From: Acutalibacter sp.
Lineage (GTDB): Bacteria > Bacillota > Clostridia > Oscillospirales > Acutalibacteraceae
DNA: 64,000 bases
Direction: 5' to 3'
Assembly (NCBI GenBank): GCA_022511515.1
Contig: JAFLRP010000107.1
Location: 1-64,000, forward strand
The position numbers were made by a program, and so were the translations under genes. This document shows, in pieces, positions 8,586 to 16,282 of the stretch; the stretch's first letter is position 1; every line of letters starts with the position of its first letter. The notes beneath the pieces are model-generated. The model had not been told where the DNA came from. It ran no database searches and worked only from the letters and a program-made list of their open reading frames with translations.

Positions 8586-10367
8586 ATGTTTCAAATCAAG
8601 TGGCTTTGGGCGAGAATGAAGGGCTTTCGCAAGCGCTATATTTTTGCCCTCTGCTCCACCGTGGCGCTGTCGATCCTGTCATTGGGAAACTCGGTGATCA
8701 CGGCGAACATCATGGACACGGTCTTTTCTCCCCTGCAGGCAGGCGGAGCGGTGACGGAACAGATCGTGGCCCATCTCATCACGCTGGTGGCGATCCTGAT
8801 CGGTTTTACGCTGTTCCGAACGGGATTCGGCTACCTGTCCATCATGACCTACGAGGGCTGCTCCCAAAAGCTGATCTACCAGCTCCGCCGGGACCTGTAC
8901 AAGAACATGCAGGAGCAGGATCAGGCCTTTTACAGCAGCTACCGCACCGGCGACCTGATGACCCGCCTTACCGGCGATATGGACATGATCCGTTTCATGG
9001 TGTCCTGGGTCATCCGCCAGCTCATCGACTGCGCCGTCATGTTTCTGACGGCCTCCATCACCTTCCTGGTGACGGACTGGCTGTTCGCCTTGAGCATGTT
9101 GGCAGTGACGCCCATCATTTTCGGACTGACTTATCTGTTCTCGAAAAAGGTACATCCCCTGTATGTGCAGCTCCGGGAAAAGCTTTCCCAACTGAACACC
9201 GCCGCCCAGGAGAACATTGCCGGCAACCGTGTGGTCAAGGCCTTCGCCCGGGAAGATTATGAGATCGCCCGGTTCGACGAAAAGAACAAGGACTACAAGG
9301 AGGCCAACAAAAAAGCTTCCCTCATGTGGCTGAAATTCAGCCCCTACATCGACACCCTGTCCCAGTCCCTGTCCATTGCGGTGCTGTTGGTAGGCGGCGG
9401 ATTCCTCATCAGCGGGCGTATCAGTATCGGCACCTTTACGCTCTTTAACTCCCTGACCTGGACGCTGACCGCACCCATGCGGATGCTGGGTATGCACCTG
9501 AACGACTTGCAGCGATTCTTTGCCAGCTCCGGCAAAATTATCGAGCTGTACTACGCCAAGTCCACCATTGCCAGCCGGGAGGACGCTTACCGCCCGGAGG
9601 ACAGGATCAAGGGAGAGCTGAGCTTCAAGGGCGTGGGGCTGACCCTTCACGGCTCGAAAGTGCTGAAAAACATCGACCTGGACATTCACCCCGGCGAGAC
9701 AGTGGCCATCATGGGTCCCACCGGCGCGGGAAAGACTTCTCTCATCAACCTGATTCCCCGCTTTGGCGATCCCACGGAGGGGGAAGTCACTCTGGACGGC
9801 GTGCCCATCCGCAAGTACGATTTGCAGTCGCTGCGCTCCGCCATCGGCATTGCCACTCAAGACGTGTTCCTGTTCTCCGATACGGTGGACGGCAACATCG
9901 CCTACGGCGATACCACCCTTTCCGAGGAGGAGGTCCAGCGCTACGCCAAGATGGCGGATGTGGATTTCGCCGACAAACTGCCTGAGGGCTTTGATACCAT
10001 CATCGGCGAGCGGGGCACGGGCCTTTCCGGCGGGCAGAAGCAGCGTATCGCTTTGGCCAGAGCGCTGGCAGTCCGTCCCTCGGTGCTGATTTTGGACGAC
10101 ACCACCAGCGCCGTGGATCTGGAAACGGAAAAGTACATACAGGAACAGCTTGCCAATCTGGATTTCCCCTGCACTAAGGTCATCGTGGCCCAGCGTATCT
10201 CCACCACCAAACGGGCGGATAAAGTTGTGGTTATCGAAAACGGCGAGATCACCGAAATCGGCACTCACACGGAGCTTTCTCAAAAGCCCGGTTACTATCG
10301 GGAAGTGTTCCTGCTGCAAAACGGCGATACCGAAGAATCTTTCGTGAAAGATAGGGAGGTGGAATAA
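8586..10367 (+). CDS. Heterodimeric ABC exporter subunit with degenerate ATPase site
   Basis: A 593-residue half-transporter: six membrane helices (about residues 15-320) followed by a nucleotide-binding domain. Walker A GPTGAGKTS is near residue 377 and the signature is LSGGQKQR. Walker B reads VLILDDTTSAVD, so the catalytic Glu is Asp. The switch His is Gln (VAQRIST). Loss of both catalytic residues is the mark of the degenerate-site partner in heterodimeric exporters such as TM287/288 and BmrC/D. The next gene supplies the intact site and begins 3 bp downstream. It is expected to export drugs, lipids or peptides; the substrate cannot be told. A strong AAAGGAGGA precedes the ATG. Confidence 0.92.
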   Translation: MFQIKWLWARMKGFRKRYIFALCSTVALSILSLGNSVITANIMDTVFSPLQAGGAVTEQIVAHLITLVAILIGFTLFRTGFGYLSIMTYEGCSQKLIYQLRRDLYKNMQEQDQAFYSSYRTGDLMTRLTGDMDMIRFMVSWVIRQLIDCAVMFLTASITFLVTDWLFALSMLAVTPIIFGLTYLFSKKVHPLYVQLREKLSQLNTAAQENIAGNRVVKAFAREDYEIARFDEKNKDYKEANKKASLMWLKFSPYIDTLSQSLSIAVLLVGGGFLISGRISIGTFTLFNSLTWTLTAPMRMLGMHLNDLQRFFASSGKIIELYYAKSTIASREDAYRPEDRIKGELSFKGVGLTLHGSKVLKNIDLDIHPGETVAIMGPTGAGKTSLINLIPRFGDPTEGEVTLDGVPIRKYDLQSLRSAIGIATQDVFLFSDTVDGNIAYGDTTLSEEEVQRYAKMADVDFADKLPEGFDTIIGERGTGLSGGQKQRIALARALAVRPSVLILDDTTSAVDLETEKYIQEQLANLDFPCTKVIVAQRISTTKRADKVVVIENGEITEIGTHTELSQKPGYYREVFLLQNGDTEESFVKDREVE

Positions 10368-10370
10368 GGA

Positions 10371-12140
10371 ATGGCAAGAAACAGATTTGACGTAGACGAA
10401 AATCTGGAAACACCGTTTAATATCAAACACCTGCTGCGGGCCGGACAGTATATTGGACGGCACAAGAAAAAGATGATTTTGGCCCTGCTGTATTCCGCCA
10501 TTTCCGCAGCGGCAGGTCTGGTAGGCCCGCTGCTGATCCAGCGCAGCGTGAACGTTTCCATTCCCAACAAGGACTACGGGGAGCTCATACTTCTTTCCAT
10601 TGTGATGCTCGCGGCCATTCTGGTGTCCGTGCTGTTTTCCAAAGTTCGTTCGCAGTACATGATCACAGTGGGGCAGGAGATCATCTATGACATTCGGAAG
10701 GACCTGTTTGAGCATTTGCAGAAGCTGCCTTTCCAGTTCTACGATGACCGTCCCCACGGCAAAATTTTGACTCGTGTCATCAACTATATCAACAGCGTTT
10801 CCGACGCGCTTTCCAACGGCATTATCAACTTTGTGCTGGAAATTTTCAACTTGATTTTGATTGCCGTGTTCATGTTGGTCTGCGACGTGCGGCTGTCTCT
10901 GGTAGTCATGGCCGGCGTGCCCCTCCTCCTGGTGGTGGTGCTGCTGGTCAAGCCCGCCCAGCGCAGAGCGTGGCAGGATGTTTCCAACAAGAGCTCCAAC
11001 CTGAACGCCTACCTCCACGAAAGTCTGGACGGCATGAAGATCACCCAGGCTTTTACCAGAGAAGAGGAAAACGCCGGCATTTACGACAAGCTGAACCAAA
11101 ATTGCAAACGCACCTGGATGAAGGCCCAGTACACTTCCAACCTGATCTGGCTTTCCGTGGACAACATCTCCACCTGGGTGGTGGGGGCCATGTATTTGAC
11201 GGGCTTAATGCTTTTGGGCCCGGCGGTGCAGATCGGCACGTTGATTGCTCTGGCATCCTATGCCTGGCGGTTCTGGCAGCCCATTTTGAGCCTTTCTAAT
11301 CTATACAACACCTTTATCAACGCCGTGGCCTATCTGGAGCGCATCTTTGAGATGATGGACGAACCCGTCACTGTGGACGATGCCCCCGATGCCACAGAGT
11401 TGCCGCCCATCACCGGCGCTGTCAAGTTTGAGGATGTCACTTTCACCTATGACGGCTCGGTGAACGTGCTGGAGCATTTCAATTTGGAAGTCACCCCCGG
11501 CGAATCCATTGCATTAGTCGGTCCCACCGGCGCGGGCAAGACCACCATCGTGAATTTGCTTTCCCGGTTCTACAACATCACCGACGGCAAGCTGCTGCTG
11601 GACGATCACGACATCTCTCAGGTGACCCTGCACTCTCTCCGTTCCCAGATGGGCATCATGCTCCAGGACAGCTTCATCTTCTCCGGCACGATCATGGACA
11701 ATATCCGATACGGCAGGCTGGACGCCACCGACGAAGAGGTCATTGCCGCCGCCAAGACGGTGTGCGCCCACGAGTTCATCAGCCAGATGGAGGACGGTTA
11801 CTACACCCAGGTGAACGAGCGGGGCTCTCGCCTTTCTCAGGGGCAGAAGCAATTGGTGGCCTTTGCCAGAACGCTGCTTTCCGACCCGAAGATTTTGGTG
11901 CTGGACGAGGCCACTTCCTCCATCGACGCCAAAACGGAGCGGATGCTGCAGGAGGGCTTGCAGGCGCTGCTCAAGGGGCGTACCTCCTTCATCATCGCCC
12001 ACCGGCTTTCCACCATCAAGAACTGTGACCGCATCCTGTACATTTCCGATAAGGGCATTGTGGAAGCGGGCACTCACGAGACGCTTTTGGAGCAGCACGG
12101 CAAGTATTATCAGCTCTACACCGCTCAGGTAGAAGACTGA
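10371..12140 (+). CDS. Heterodimeric ABC exporter subunit with canonical ATPase site
   Basis: A 589-residue half-transporter with a six-helix membrane domain (to about residue 325) and a nucleotide-binding domain. Walker A GPTGAGKTT is near residue 383, Walker B is ILVLDEATSSID with the catalytic Glu present, and the switch His is in IAHRLST. The signature is LSQGQKQL rather than LSGGQ. In heterodimeric exporters an altered signature in this subunit faces the degenerate Walker motifs of its partner, so the two genes fit as one transporter. The final codons and stop (GTA GAA GAC TGA) are repeated downstream as part of a tandem hairpin array. Confidence 0.92.
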   Translation: MARNRFDVDENLETPFNIKHLLRAGQYIGRHKKKMILALLYSAISAAAGLVGPLLIQRSVNVSIPNKDYGELILLSIVMLAAILVSVLFSKVRSQYMITVGQEIIYDIRKDLFEHLQKLPFQFYDDRPHGKILTRVINYINSVSDALSNGIINFVLEIFNLILIAVFMLVCDVRLSLVVMAGVPLLLVVVLLVKPAQRRAWQDVSNKSSNLNAYLHESLDGMKITQAFTREEENAGIYDKLNQNCKRTWMKAQYTSNLIWLSVDNISTWVVGAMYLTGLMLLGPAVQIGTLIALASYAWRFWQPILSLSNLYNTFINAVAYLERIFEMMDEPVTVDDAPDATELPPITGAVKFEDVTFTYDGSVNVLEHFNLEVTPGESIALVGPTGAGKTTIVNLLSRFYNITDGKLLLDDHDISQVTLHSLRSQMGIMLQDSFIFSGTIMDNIRYGRLDATDEEVIAAAKTVCAHEFISQMEDGYYTQVNERGSRLSQGQKQLVAFARTLLSDPKILVLDEATSSIDAKTERMLQEGLQALLKGRTSFIIAHRLSTIKNCDRILYISDKGIVEAGTHETLLEQHGKYYQLYTAQVED

Positions 12141-12300
12141 TTAAGGCGGAAGTTTCCCCGTAGGGAAACTTTGGGAGATAGCCGTTAGGCTATCTCCTGC
12201 ACAATGTAGAAGATTGATGAAAACGGAAGTTCGTTTCTGACGAACTTCGGGAGATAGCCCCCGAGCTATCTTCCGTATAACGTGGAAGCTGATTCATACC
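12129..12300 (+). repeat. Tandem hairpin repeat, period 76-77 nt, beginning inside the exporter gene
   Basis: The gene end GTAGAAGACTGA (12129-12140) recurs as GTAGAAGATTGA at 12206-12217 and as GTGGAAGCTGA at 12282-12292. Each unit holds two hairpins. The first unit has AAGTTTCCC/GGGAAACTT (12150-12171) and GGAGATAGC/GCTATCTCC. The second has GAAGTTCGT/ACGAACTTC (12226-12248) and GGGAGATAGC/GCTATCTTCC. The same stems occur at 18188-18234, 23883-23903 and 35266-35311, so this belongs to the mosaic family. Confidence 0.8.
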
Positions 12301-12321
12301 GCAAATTGTTGCAAAGAAAAG

Positions 12322-12352
12322 GGAACCGAAGCGGCTGCTTCGGTTCCTTTCT
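12322..12352. terminator. Bidirectional terminator between the exporter and spo0A
   Basis: An 11-bp stem GGAACCGAAGC/GCTTCGGTTCC with a GGCT loop has T-rich sequence on its right and A-rich sequence on its left. It can serve both the plus-strand exporter operon and minus-strand spo0A. Confidence 0.8.
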
Positions 12353-12411
12353 TTGCCATATTTTGTAGAGAAATGAAAAATTTTTTCAAGAAACTGTGTT
12401 TCCTCCCACAT

Positions 12412-12418
12412 TTCGACA
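12412..12418 (-). promoter_or_regulatory. Spo0A-box match downstream of spo0A
   Basis: On the minus strand the sequence reads TTTTGTCGAAA, an exact match to the extended 0A-box consensus. It sits 49 bp past the spo0A stop, between converging genes, so its role is unclear. A single 7-mer can occur by chance. Confidence 0.3.
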
Positions 12419-12466
12419 AAATACTCTGTTGAACTGTGATAGACTTAAACTGTTGCGGGCCGACGG

Positions 12467-13231
12467 TTATGAGGCGCTGGCCATTTGCAGGCAAAGCTTG
12501 TCAGCGATCATGGCAATAAATTCACTGTTGGTGGGCTTTCCGCGGGTGTTGTGGATGGTATAGCCGAAGTAGGAGTTCAGCACGTCCACATCGCCCCGGT
12601 CCCACGCCACCTCGATGGCGTGGCGGATGGCACGCTCTACCCGGGAGCTGGTGGTGCTGTACTGCTTGGCCACGCTGGGGTAAAGCTGCTTGGTGACGGC
12701 GTTGATGATTTCAGGCGTTTCGATGGCCATCATGATGGAATCCCGCAGGTAGTGATAGCCCTTGATGTGGGCGGGCACGCCGATTTGATGCAAAATTTCC
12801 GTGACCTGCATCCGCAGTCCGGGACTGACCGGCTCAGCGCTGAAATGCTTCCCCCGCACGGAGTACAGGGAGAAGATGCGGTCGATCATCTGTCCTTTGT
12901 CATAGGGAGAAATGGCAAAGTATGCCGCGCCGGCGGCGGCGACCTCGTGCTCCCATAGTGGGTTTCCGCTGGTGGCGGTCACTATGTACATAGGCTTGGG
13001 AATGGAAGAATCCTGGGCTGCGGCATTCATGACGCCAATGGCGTCCATCTCCGGCATGAATAGTTCCATGATGACGATATGGGGATGCTCTTTTGTGATC
13101 CTCGTGAGCAGCTCGCGGCCGTTTCGATTGACGAAAATGGGTTTCAATCCCTGCTGGGAAAGCTTTTGCAGGTGATCTCGATCCCATTCGCCCTCTTCCG
13201 AACTGATCATGATTTTTGTTTCCTTTTCCAT
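12467..13231 (-). CDS. spo0A: Sporulation master regulator Spo0A with degenerate receiver
   Basis: A 254-residue protein with the Spo0A architecture: an N-terminal receiver (about 1-125) and a C-terminal DNA-binding domain (about 145-250). The latter is nearly identical to the family in [12 protein letters not shown] and [15 protein letters not shown]. The receiver is odd. The phospho-acceptor position in the strand before xxMP is Glu56 (MELFMPEMD), not Asp. The acidic pair is Ser11-Glu12, and the conserved Lys before Pro is Ser108 (AISPYD). Phosphorelay control as in Bacillus is therefore doubtful; a Glu here might mimic phosphorylation. AGGAGG lies just upstream of the ATG. The usual clostridial neighbour spoIVB lies upstream on the same strand. 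Confidence 0.93.
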   Translation of the reverse strand: MEKETKIMISSEEGEWDRDHLQKLSQQGLKPIFVNRNGRELLTRITKEHPHIVIMELFMPEMDAIGVMNAAAQDSSIPKPMYIVTATSGNPLWEHEVAAAGAAYFAISPYDKGQMIDRIFSLYSVRGKHFSAEPVSPGLRMQVTEILHQIGVPAHIKGYHYLRDSIMMAIETPEIINAVTKQLYPSVAKQYSTTSSRVERAIRHAIEVAWDRGDVDVLNSYFGYTIHNTRGKPTNSEFIAMIADKLCLQMASAS

Positions 13232-13263
13232 GAGGTACCTCCTGTAAGTATTGTAGTGAATAA

Positions 13264-13292
13264 AGTTTACCTTAAAAAACGAAAACTTGCAA
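13264..13292 (-). promoter_or_regulatory. Sigma-A-type promoter of spo0A
   Basis: On the minus strand TTGCAA (13292-13287), a 17-bp spacer, then TAAACT (13269-13264), 33 bp upstream of the start codon. Confidence 0.5.
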
Positions 13293-13380
13293 GGGGTTTC
13301 CCCAAAAAAAGTAGAAAAACATCCTGCCGAATTTCAGCGAAAAATTGAAGAACAAGCGGGAATATTGTGTTCTGATATTT

Positions 13381-13387
13381 TTCGACA
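13381..13387 (-). promoter_or_regulatory. Spo0A box (TGTCGAA) in the spo0A leader region
   Basis: TGTCGAA on the minus strand, about 150 bp upstream of the spo0A start and about 90 bp upstream of the candidate promoter. It suggests autoregulation as seen in other endospore formers. The remaining sequence of 13293-13539 is AT-rich with no gene. Confidence 0.45.
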
Positions 13388-13539
13388 CACTATATATTGG
13401 AGTTTTTGGGAGGATTCTTTCCTTCTAACTGTTTTTTAAATGAAATTGAAATTATTTTTCAAGATAAAAATGCGAAAGTTTATAACAAAAATATAAGTCA
13501 TACATCATGGAATGTTTAAGTGATAAATATAGGAATATC

Positions 13540-13568
13540 GAGCAGGGCGGAAAAGTTCCGCCCTGCTC
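13540..13568 (-). terminator. Strong hairpin after spoIVB
   Basis: A perfect 13-bp stem GAGCAGGGCGGAA/TTCCGCCCTGCTC with a 3-nt loop lies 18 bp past the spoIVB stop. The minus-strand tail is A/T-rich but not a clean T run, so it may be a terminator or a processing/stability hairpin. Confidence 0.6.
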
Positions 13569-13585
13569 TGTGTCGTTCCGTTGGA

Positions 13586-14674
13586 TCAGGAAGCCAGCTT
13601 CTCTTCTTCCGATTCCCCCGCAGCCATGCGGGTCTGCTCCAGCATGGTTTCCGCGAAAATGCCGTACCCCGCAGTGGGGTCATCGGTGAACACATGGGTC
13701 ACGGCCCCGGCCAGTTTGCCATTCTGGAAAATGGGTGAGCCACTCATTCCCTGAATGATGCCGCCGGTCAGCTCCAGGAGCCTGGGGTCAGTCACCTTGA
13801 CCACCAGATTCTTGGTGAGCTGATTTTTCGCGCTGATGCGCTCGATCTCTGCGTCGTAGTACCGGGGACCTCTTTCATCCAGAGAGACCAGGATCTGCAC
13901 CGGACCGCAGACCACGTCCTCTCTGGATAAAACCTCCACTTCCCGTCCTGTGGGGATCTCACGGAGCGTACCGTACACGCCGGTCTCGTTGTTCACAAGG
14001 AGCTGCCCCAGCGCTTCCTCCGAGGAAAAGTACCCCTTGAGCTGACCGGGATGATCCCTCTCGCCCTTCAAAATGCCGCAGAGCTGAATGGGTGCAGGCT
14101 CGCCCCGTTTCAGGGACATCAATCCGCTGGTGTCCATATCGCAGATGCCGTGGCCCAATCCGGCAAAGCTGCCGGATTGCGGGTCGTAGAAGGTCAGCGT
14201 GCCGATGCCTGCGGCGCTGTCCCGTACCCACATGCCCGTTTTGAAAGAACCGTCCCCCAGAACGGGCGTCACTGTAGTTTCAAAAACCTTCTCACCTCGG
14301 CGGATCTGCAGTCCAATGGGCTCTCCTTCGCTCCTGCCAATGAGGTTGGCCAGTACGCCGTTGCCGGTGATGGCGGTTCCATTGGCCGTGAGCAGATAGT
14401 CGCCGGGCTTGATCCCGGCGTCAGCGGCAGGACAGCAAATGCCGTTTTCCGTATAAATATCGGAAAGAGAGGCAACAATAACACCGTCCGTAAACAGTTT
14501 GATGCCGAAGGCACTGCCCAGAGGGATCACGGCGTTTTCAGAAGAAATGGACGTTTCCGCCGCTCCTGCGGTTTCAAACGTTTGTAGCTGAGGGACTTGC
14601 TTCCCGCCTAAGAGAGAAGCTTCCATGACGTTCGGATCGGTCTCCGGCGGCTTTAGAAAGCTCAGGGCGGCCAC
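13586..14674 (-). CDS. spoIVB: SpoIVB peptidase (S55 family)
   Basis: This 362-residue reading frame encodes the spore-specific serine protease that, in Bacillus, cleaves SpoIVFA to trigger sigma-K processing. A PDZ domain covers about residues 75-140 (GIKPGDYLLTANG). The S55 catalytic His is in GLGHGI and the catalytic Ser in GMSGSPIF. The start is uncertain. GTG at 14674 is the only usual start codon, but the frame stays open to 14753 and the extra codons encode a hydrophobic segment (SLSVGCTLCIVAALSFL), the expected signal anchor. No ATG, GTG or TTG lies there, so a rare start (for example ATT, ATC or CTG) or a sequence change is possible. Position upstream of spo0A matches other Firmicutes. 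Confidence 0.88.
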   Translation of the reverse strand: MAALSFLKPPETDPNVMEASLLGGKQVPQLQTFETAGAAETSISSENAVIPLGSAFGIKLFTDGVIVASLSDIYTENGICCPAADAGIKPGDYLLTANGTAITGNGVLANLIGRSEGEPIGLQIRRGEKVFETTVTPVLGDGSFKTGMWVRDSAAGIGTLTFYDPQSGSFAGLGHGICDMDTSGLMSLKRGEPAPIQLCGILKGERDHPGQLKGYFSSEEALGQLLVNNETGVYGTLREIPTGREVEVLSREDVVCGPVQILVSLDERGPRYYDAEIERISAKNQLTKNLVVKVTDPRLLELTGGIIQGMSGSPIFQNGKLAGAVTHVFTDDPTAGYGIFAETMLEQTRMAAGESEEEKLAS

Positions 14675-14755
14675 AATACAAAGGGTGCAGCCAACGCTCA
14701 GAGAAAATGTCCGAATGCCATTGCAAAAAGAATTTTTATTCTGTTTGATATGGTT

Positions 14756-15176
14756 TCATCTCTTTTCAGGGCGCAGATTGAAAACAGCCTTTTTGCCGTT
14801 TTCTGTCCCGCTACTTACTTTGCCACCCGGTCTGAAAAATATTTTGGCAACTAATTACGCCCCTGCACAAAGGATGCAGGGGCGAGAATTTTTGGTCTGC
14901 CCGGCTATTGGATGTTGGCCGCGCGCCTATGGACGCCATTCAATAGAGGGACAGTATGTGAGGGGAGTGATGAAAGAGAAATGCTGAGAAATTTCCAATA
15001 TTTTCAAGGCGATATCCCTTTCTATGACATTAGTATACCCCGGAATTGTGAAGGAAGCATCAGCAGATTTTTAAGTTTTCATCAGGAAATTGTGAACAGA
15101 AAGGGAAGGAATTGTAAAAAATCGGGACATCATTCGGCCCTTGCTTGATTTTGCCAGAGGAAAGCGAGGTTTTTTA
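14756..15176. other. Gap between spoIVB and the kor cluster, with one strong hairpin
   Basis: No gene is supported here. A 10-bp perfect stem CGCCCCTGCA/TGCAGGGGCG (14858-14867, 14875-14884) with a 7-nt loop is followed on the plus strand by AGAATTTTT. Read on the minus strand it would lie in the spoIVB leader. Confidence 0.4.
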
Positions 15177-15205
15177 TTGAAATAGATCGCGCTTTGTGTT
15201 AAAAT
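15177..15205 (+). promoter_or_regulatory. Promoter of the P-loop ATPase/kor cluster
   Basis: TTGAAA (15177-15182), a 17-bp spacer, then TAAAAT (15200-15205), 45 bp before the ATG at 15250. Confidence 0.6.
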
Positions 15206-15249
15206 AATTAAGTTGTATTTTTTGAAGATATCCGCAAAAGGACCTGAAT

Positions 15250-15930
15250 ATGGAAGTAAAAGACAACAAAATCACCGTGATCTGCGGACATTACGGCTGC
15301 GGCAAAACCAATCTGACCTTGAATCTTGCCCTGCGGGCGGCGGAGACCGGCAAAAAAGTCACCGTGGTGGATATGGACATCGTCAATCCCTATTTTCGTT
15401 CCTCCGAGTATAGGGAACTGTTGGAAAAAAGGGGCATTCGGCTGATCGCCCCGGTGTTTGCCGGCACCACACTGGACACGCCCACCCTGCCGCCGGACAT
15501 CGCTTCCATTTTTGAAGAAGATCGCGGAACGGTACTCATTGACGCCGGGGGAGACGACGCGGGCGTCACTGCTTTGGGCGGACTTCATGAGCGGTTGGAA
15601 GCGGCGGGGTACGACATGCTGTACGTGATTAACCGCTGCCGGGTGCTGTCCCAAACCCCTGAGGAAGCAGCGGGACTACTGAAAGAAATTGAAAGCGCTT
15701 CCCGGTTAAAGGCCTGCGGCATTGTGAACAATTCTCATTTGGGCGTGGAGACCACGTTAGAGACGCTTTTGGAGGCCCTGCCCTTTGCTGAAAAGACCGC
15801 AGAGCTCACGGGGCTGCCTCTGCTTTGCTCCACCGCCCCGGATTTTTCCATTGAAAAAGGTGAACCTTTGCCGGAGGGATTTTTCACGATCAAACGGCTG
15901 GTGAAATTTTTCTGGGAAGAGGAACATTGA
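15250..15930 (+). CDS. ParA/Mrp-like P-loop ATPase linked to the kor operon
   Basis: A 226-residue protein with an N-terminal deviant Walker A (GHYGCGKTN, about residues 14-22) and a VVDMDIVNPYFRS segment typical of SIMIBI-class ATPases (ParA, MinD, Mrp/Nbp35-like). A later VINRCR strand and a VLIDAGGDD Walker B-like stretch complete the fold. It precedes korDABC in the same direction, separated by 115 bp. Mrp-like ATPases can deliver Fe-S clusters and the downstream enzyme is an Fe-S protein, so a maturation role is plausible but is inference. No conserved CxxC cluster-binding motif is seen. Confidence 0.75.
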   Translation: MEVKDNKITVICGHYGCGKTNLTLNLALRAAETGKKVTVVDMDIVNPYFRSSEYRELLEKRGIRLIAPVFAGTTLDTPTLPPDIASIFEEDRGTVLIDAGGDDAGVTALGGLHERLEAAGYDMLYVINRCRVLSQTPEEAAGLLKEIESASRLKACGIVNNSHLGVETTLETLLEALPFAEKTAELTGLPLLCSTAPDFSIEKGEPLPEGFFTIKRLVKFFWEEEH

Positions 15931-16045
15931 TTTTACTGATTAGAAGCCGGCGGAAGTGAGACAAAAACTTGCTGTTATCAGAAAGCTGATCACTGGAAGT
16001 CAGTGAAGAGGAGATTACTAACTATAAAGATAGGAGGCAAAAAAT

Positions 16046-16252
16046 ATGGCAAAGATTACGGTAGATGAAACGGTCTGCAAGGGCTGCTCCATGTGCGTGA
16101 ATGCCTGTCCCTTGAAAATCATTGCGCTTTGCAAGGATGTGCTGAACGCCAAGGGTTACCACCCGGCAAGGCTGATGGAGCCCGACAAGTGCGTGGGCTG
16201 TGCGGCCTGCGCCACCATGTGCCCGGACACGGCTATCACAGTTGAGAAATGA
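16046..16252 (+). CDS. korD: 2-oxoacid:ferredoxin oxidoreductase, delta subunit (4Fe-4S)
   Basis: A 68-residue ferredoxin-like subunit with two classic 4Fe-4S motifs (CKGCSMCVNACP and CVGCAACATMCP). It shuttles electrons from the TPP-containing catalytic subunit to ferredoxin. It has a strong AGGAGG and lies 30 bp before the alpha subunit. The order delta-alpha-beta-gamma is the usual Kor/Vor arrangement. Confidence 0.92.
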   Translation: MAKITVDETVCKGCSMCVNACPLKIIALCKDVLNAKGYHPARLMEPDKCVGCAACATMCPDTAITVEK

Positions 16253-16282
16253 AAAAATCTTTTCAGTAAGGAAGTGGAAACT

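Noticed and set aside
8679-11099. Long minus-strand open frame (about 800 codons) across the ABC exporter genes
   Set aside because: It mirrors two clear ABC genes and has the His/Gly/Gln-rich composition typical of antisense frames of GC-rich genes, with no domain motifs or ribosome binding site. The same applies to 2254-4008, 26218-28266 and 36836-38629 on the minus strand.
12129-12300. CRISPR-like reading of the regularly spaced repeats
   Set aside because: The repeats are near-tandem palindromes without unique spacers of constant length, and no cas genes are present.
14912-15148. 78-codon frame upstream of the kor cluster
   Set aside because: Poor start context and no recognisable protein features; treated as non-coding.
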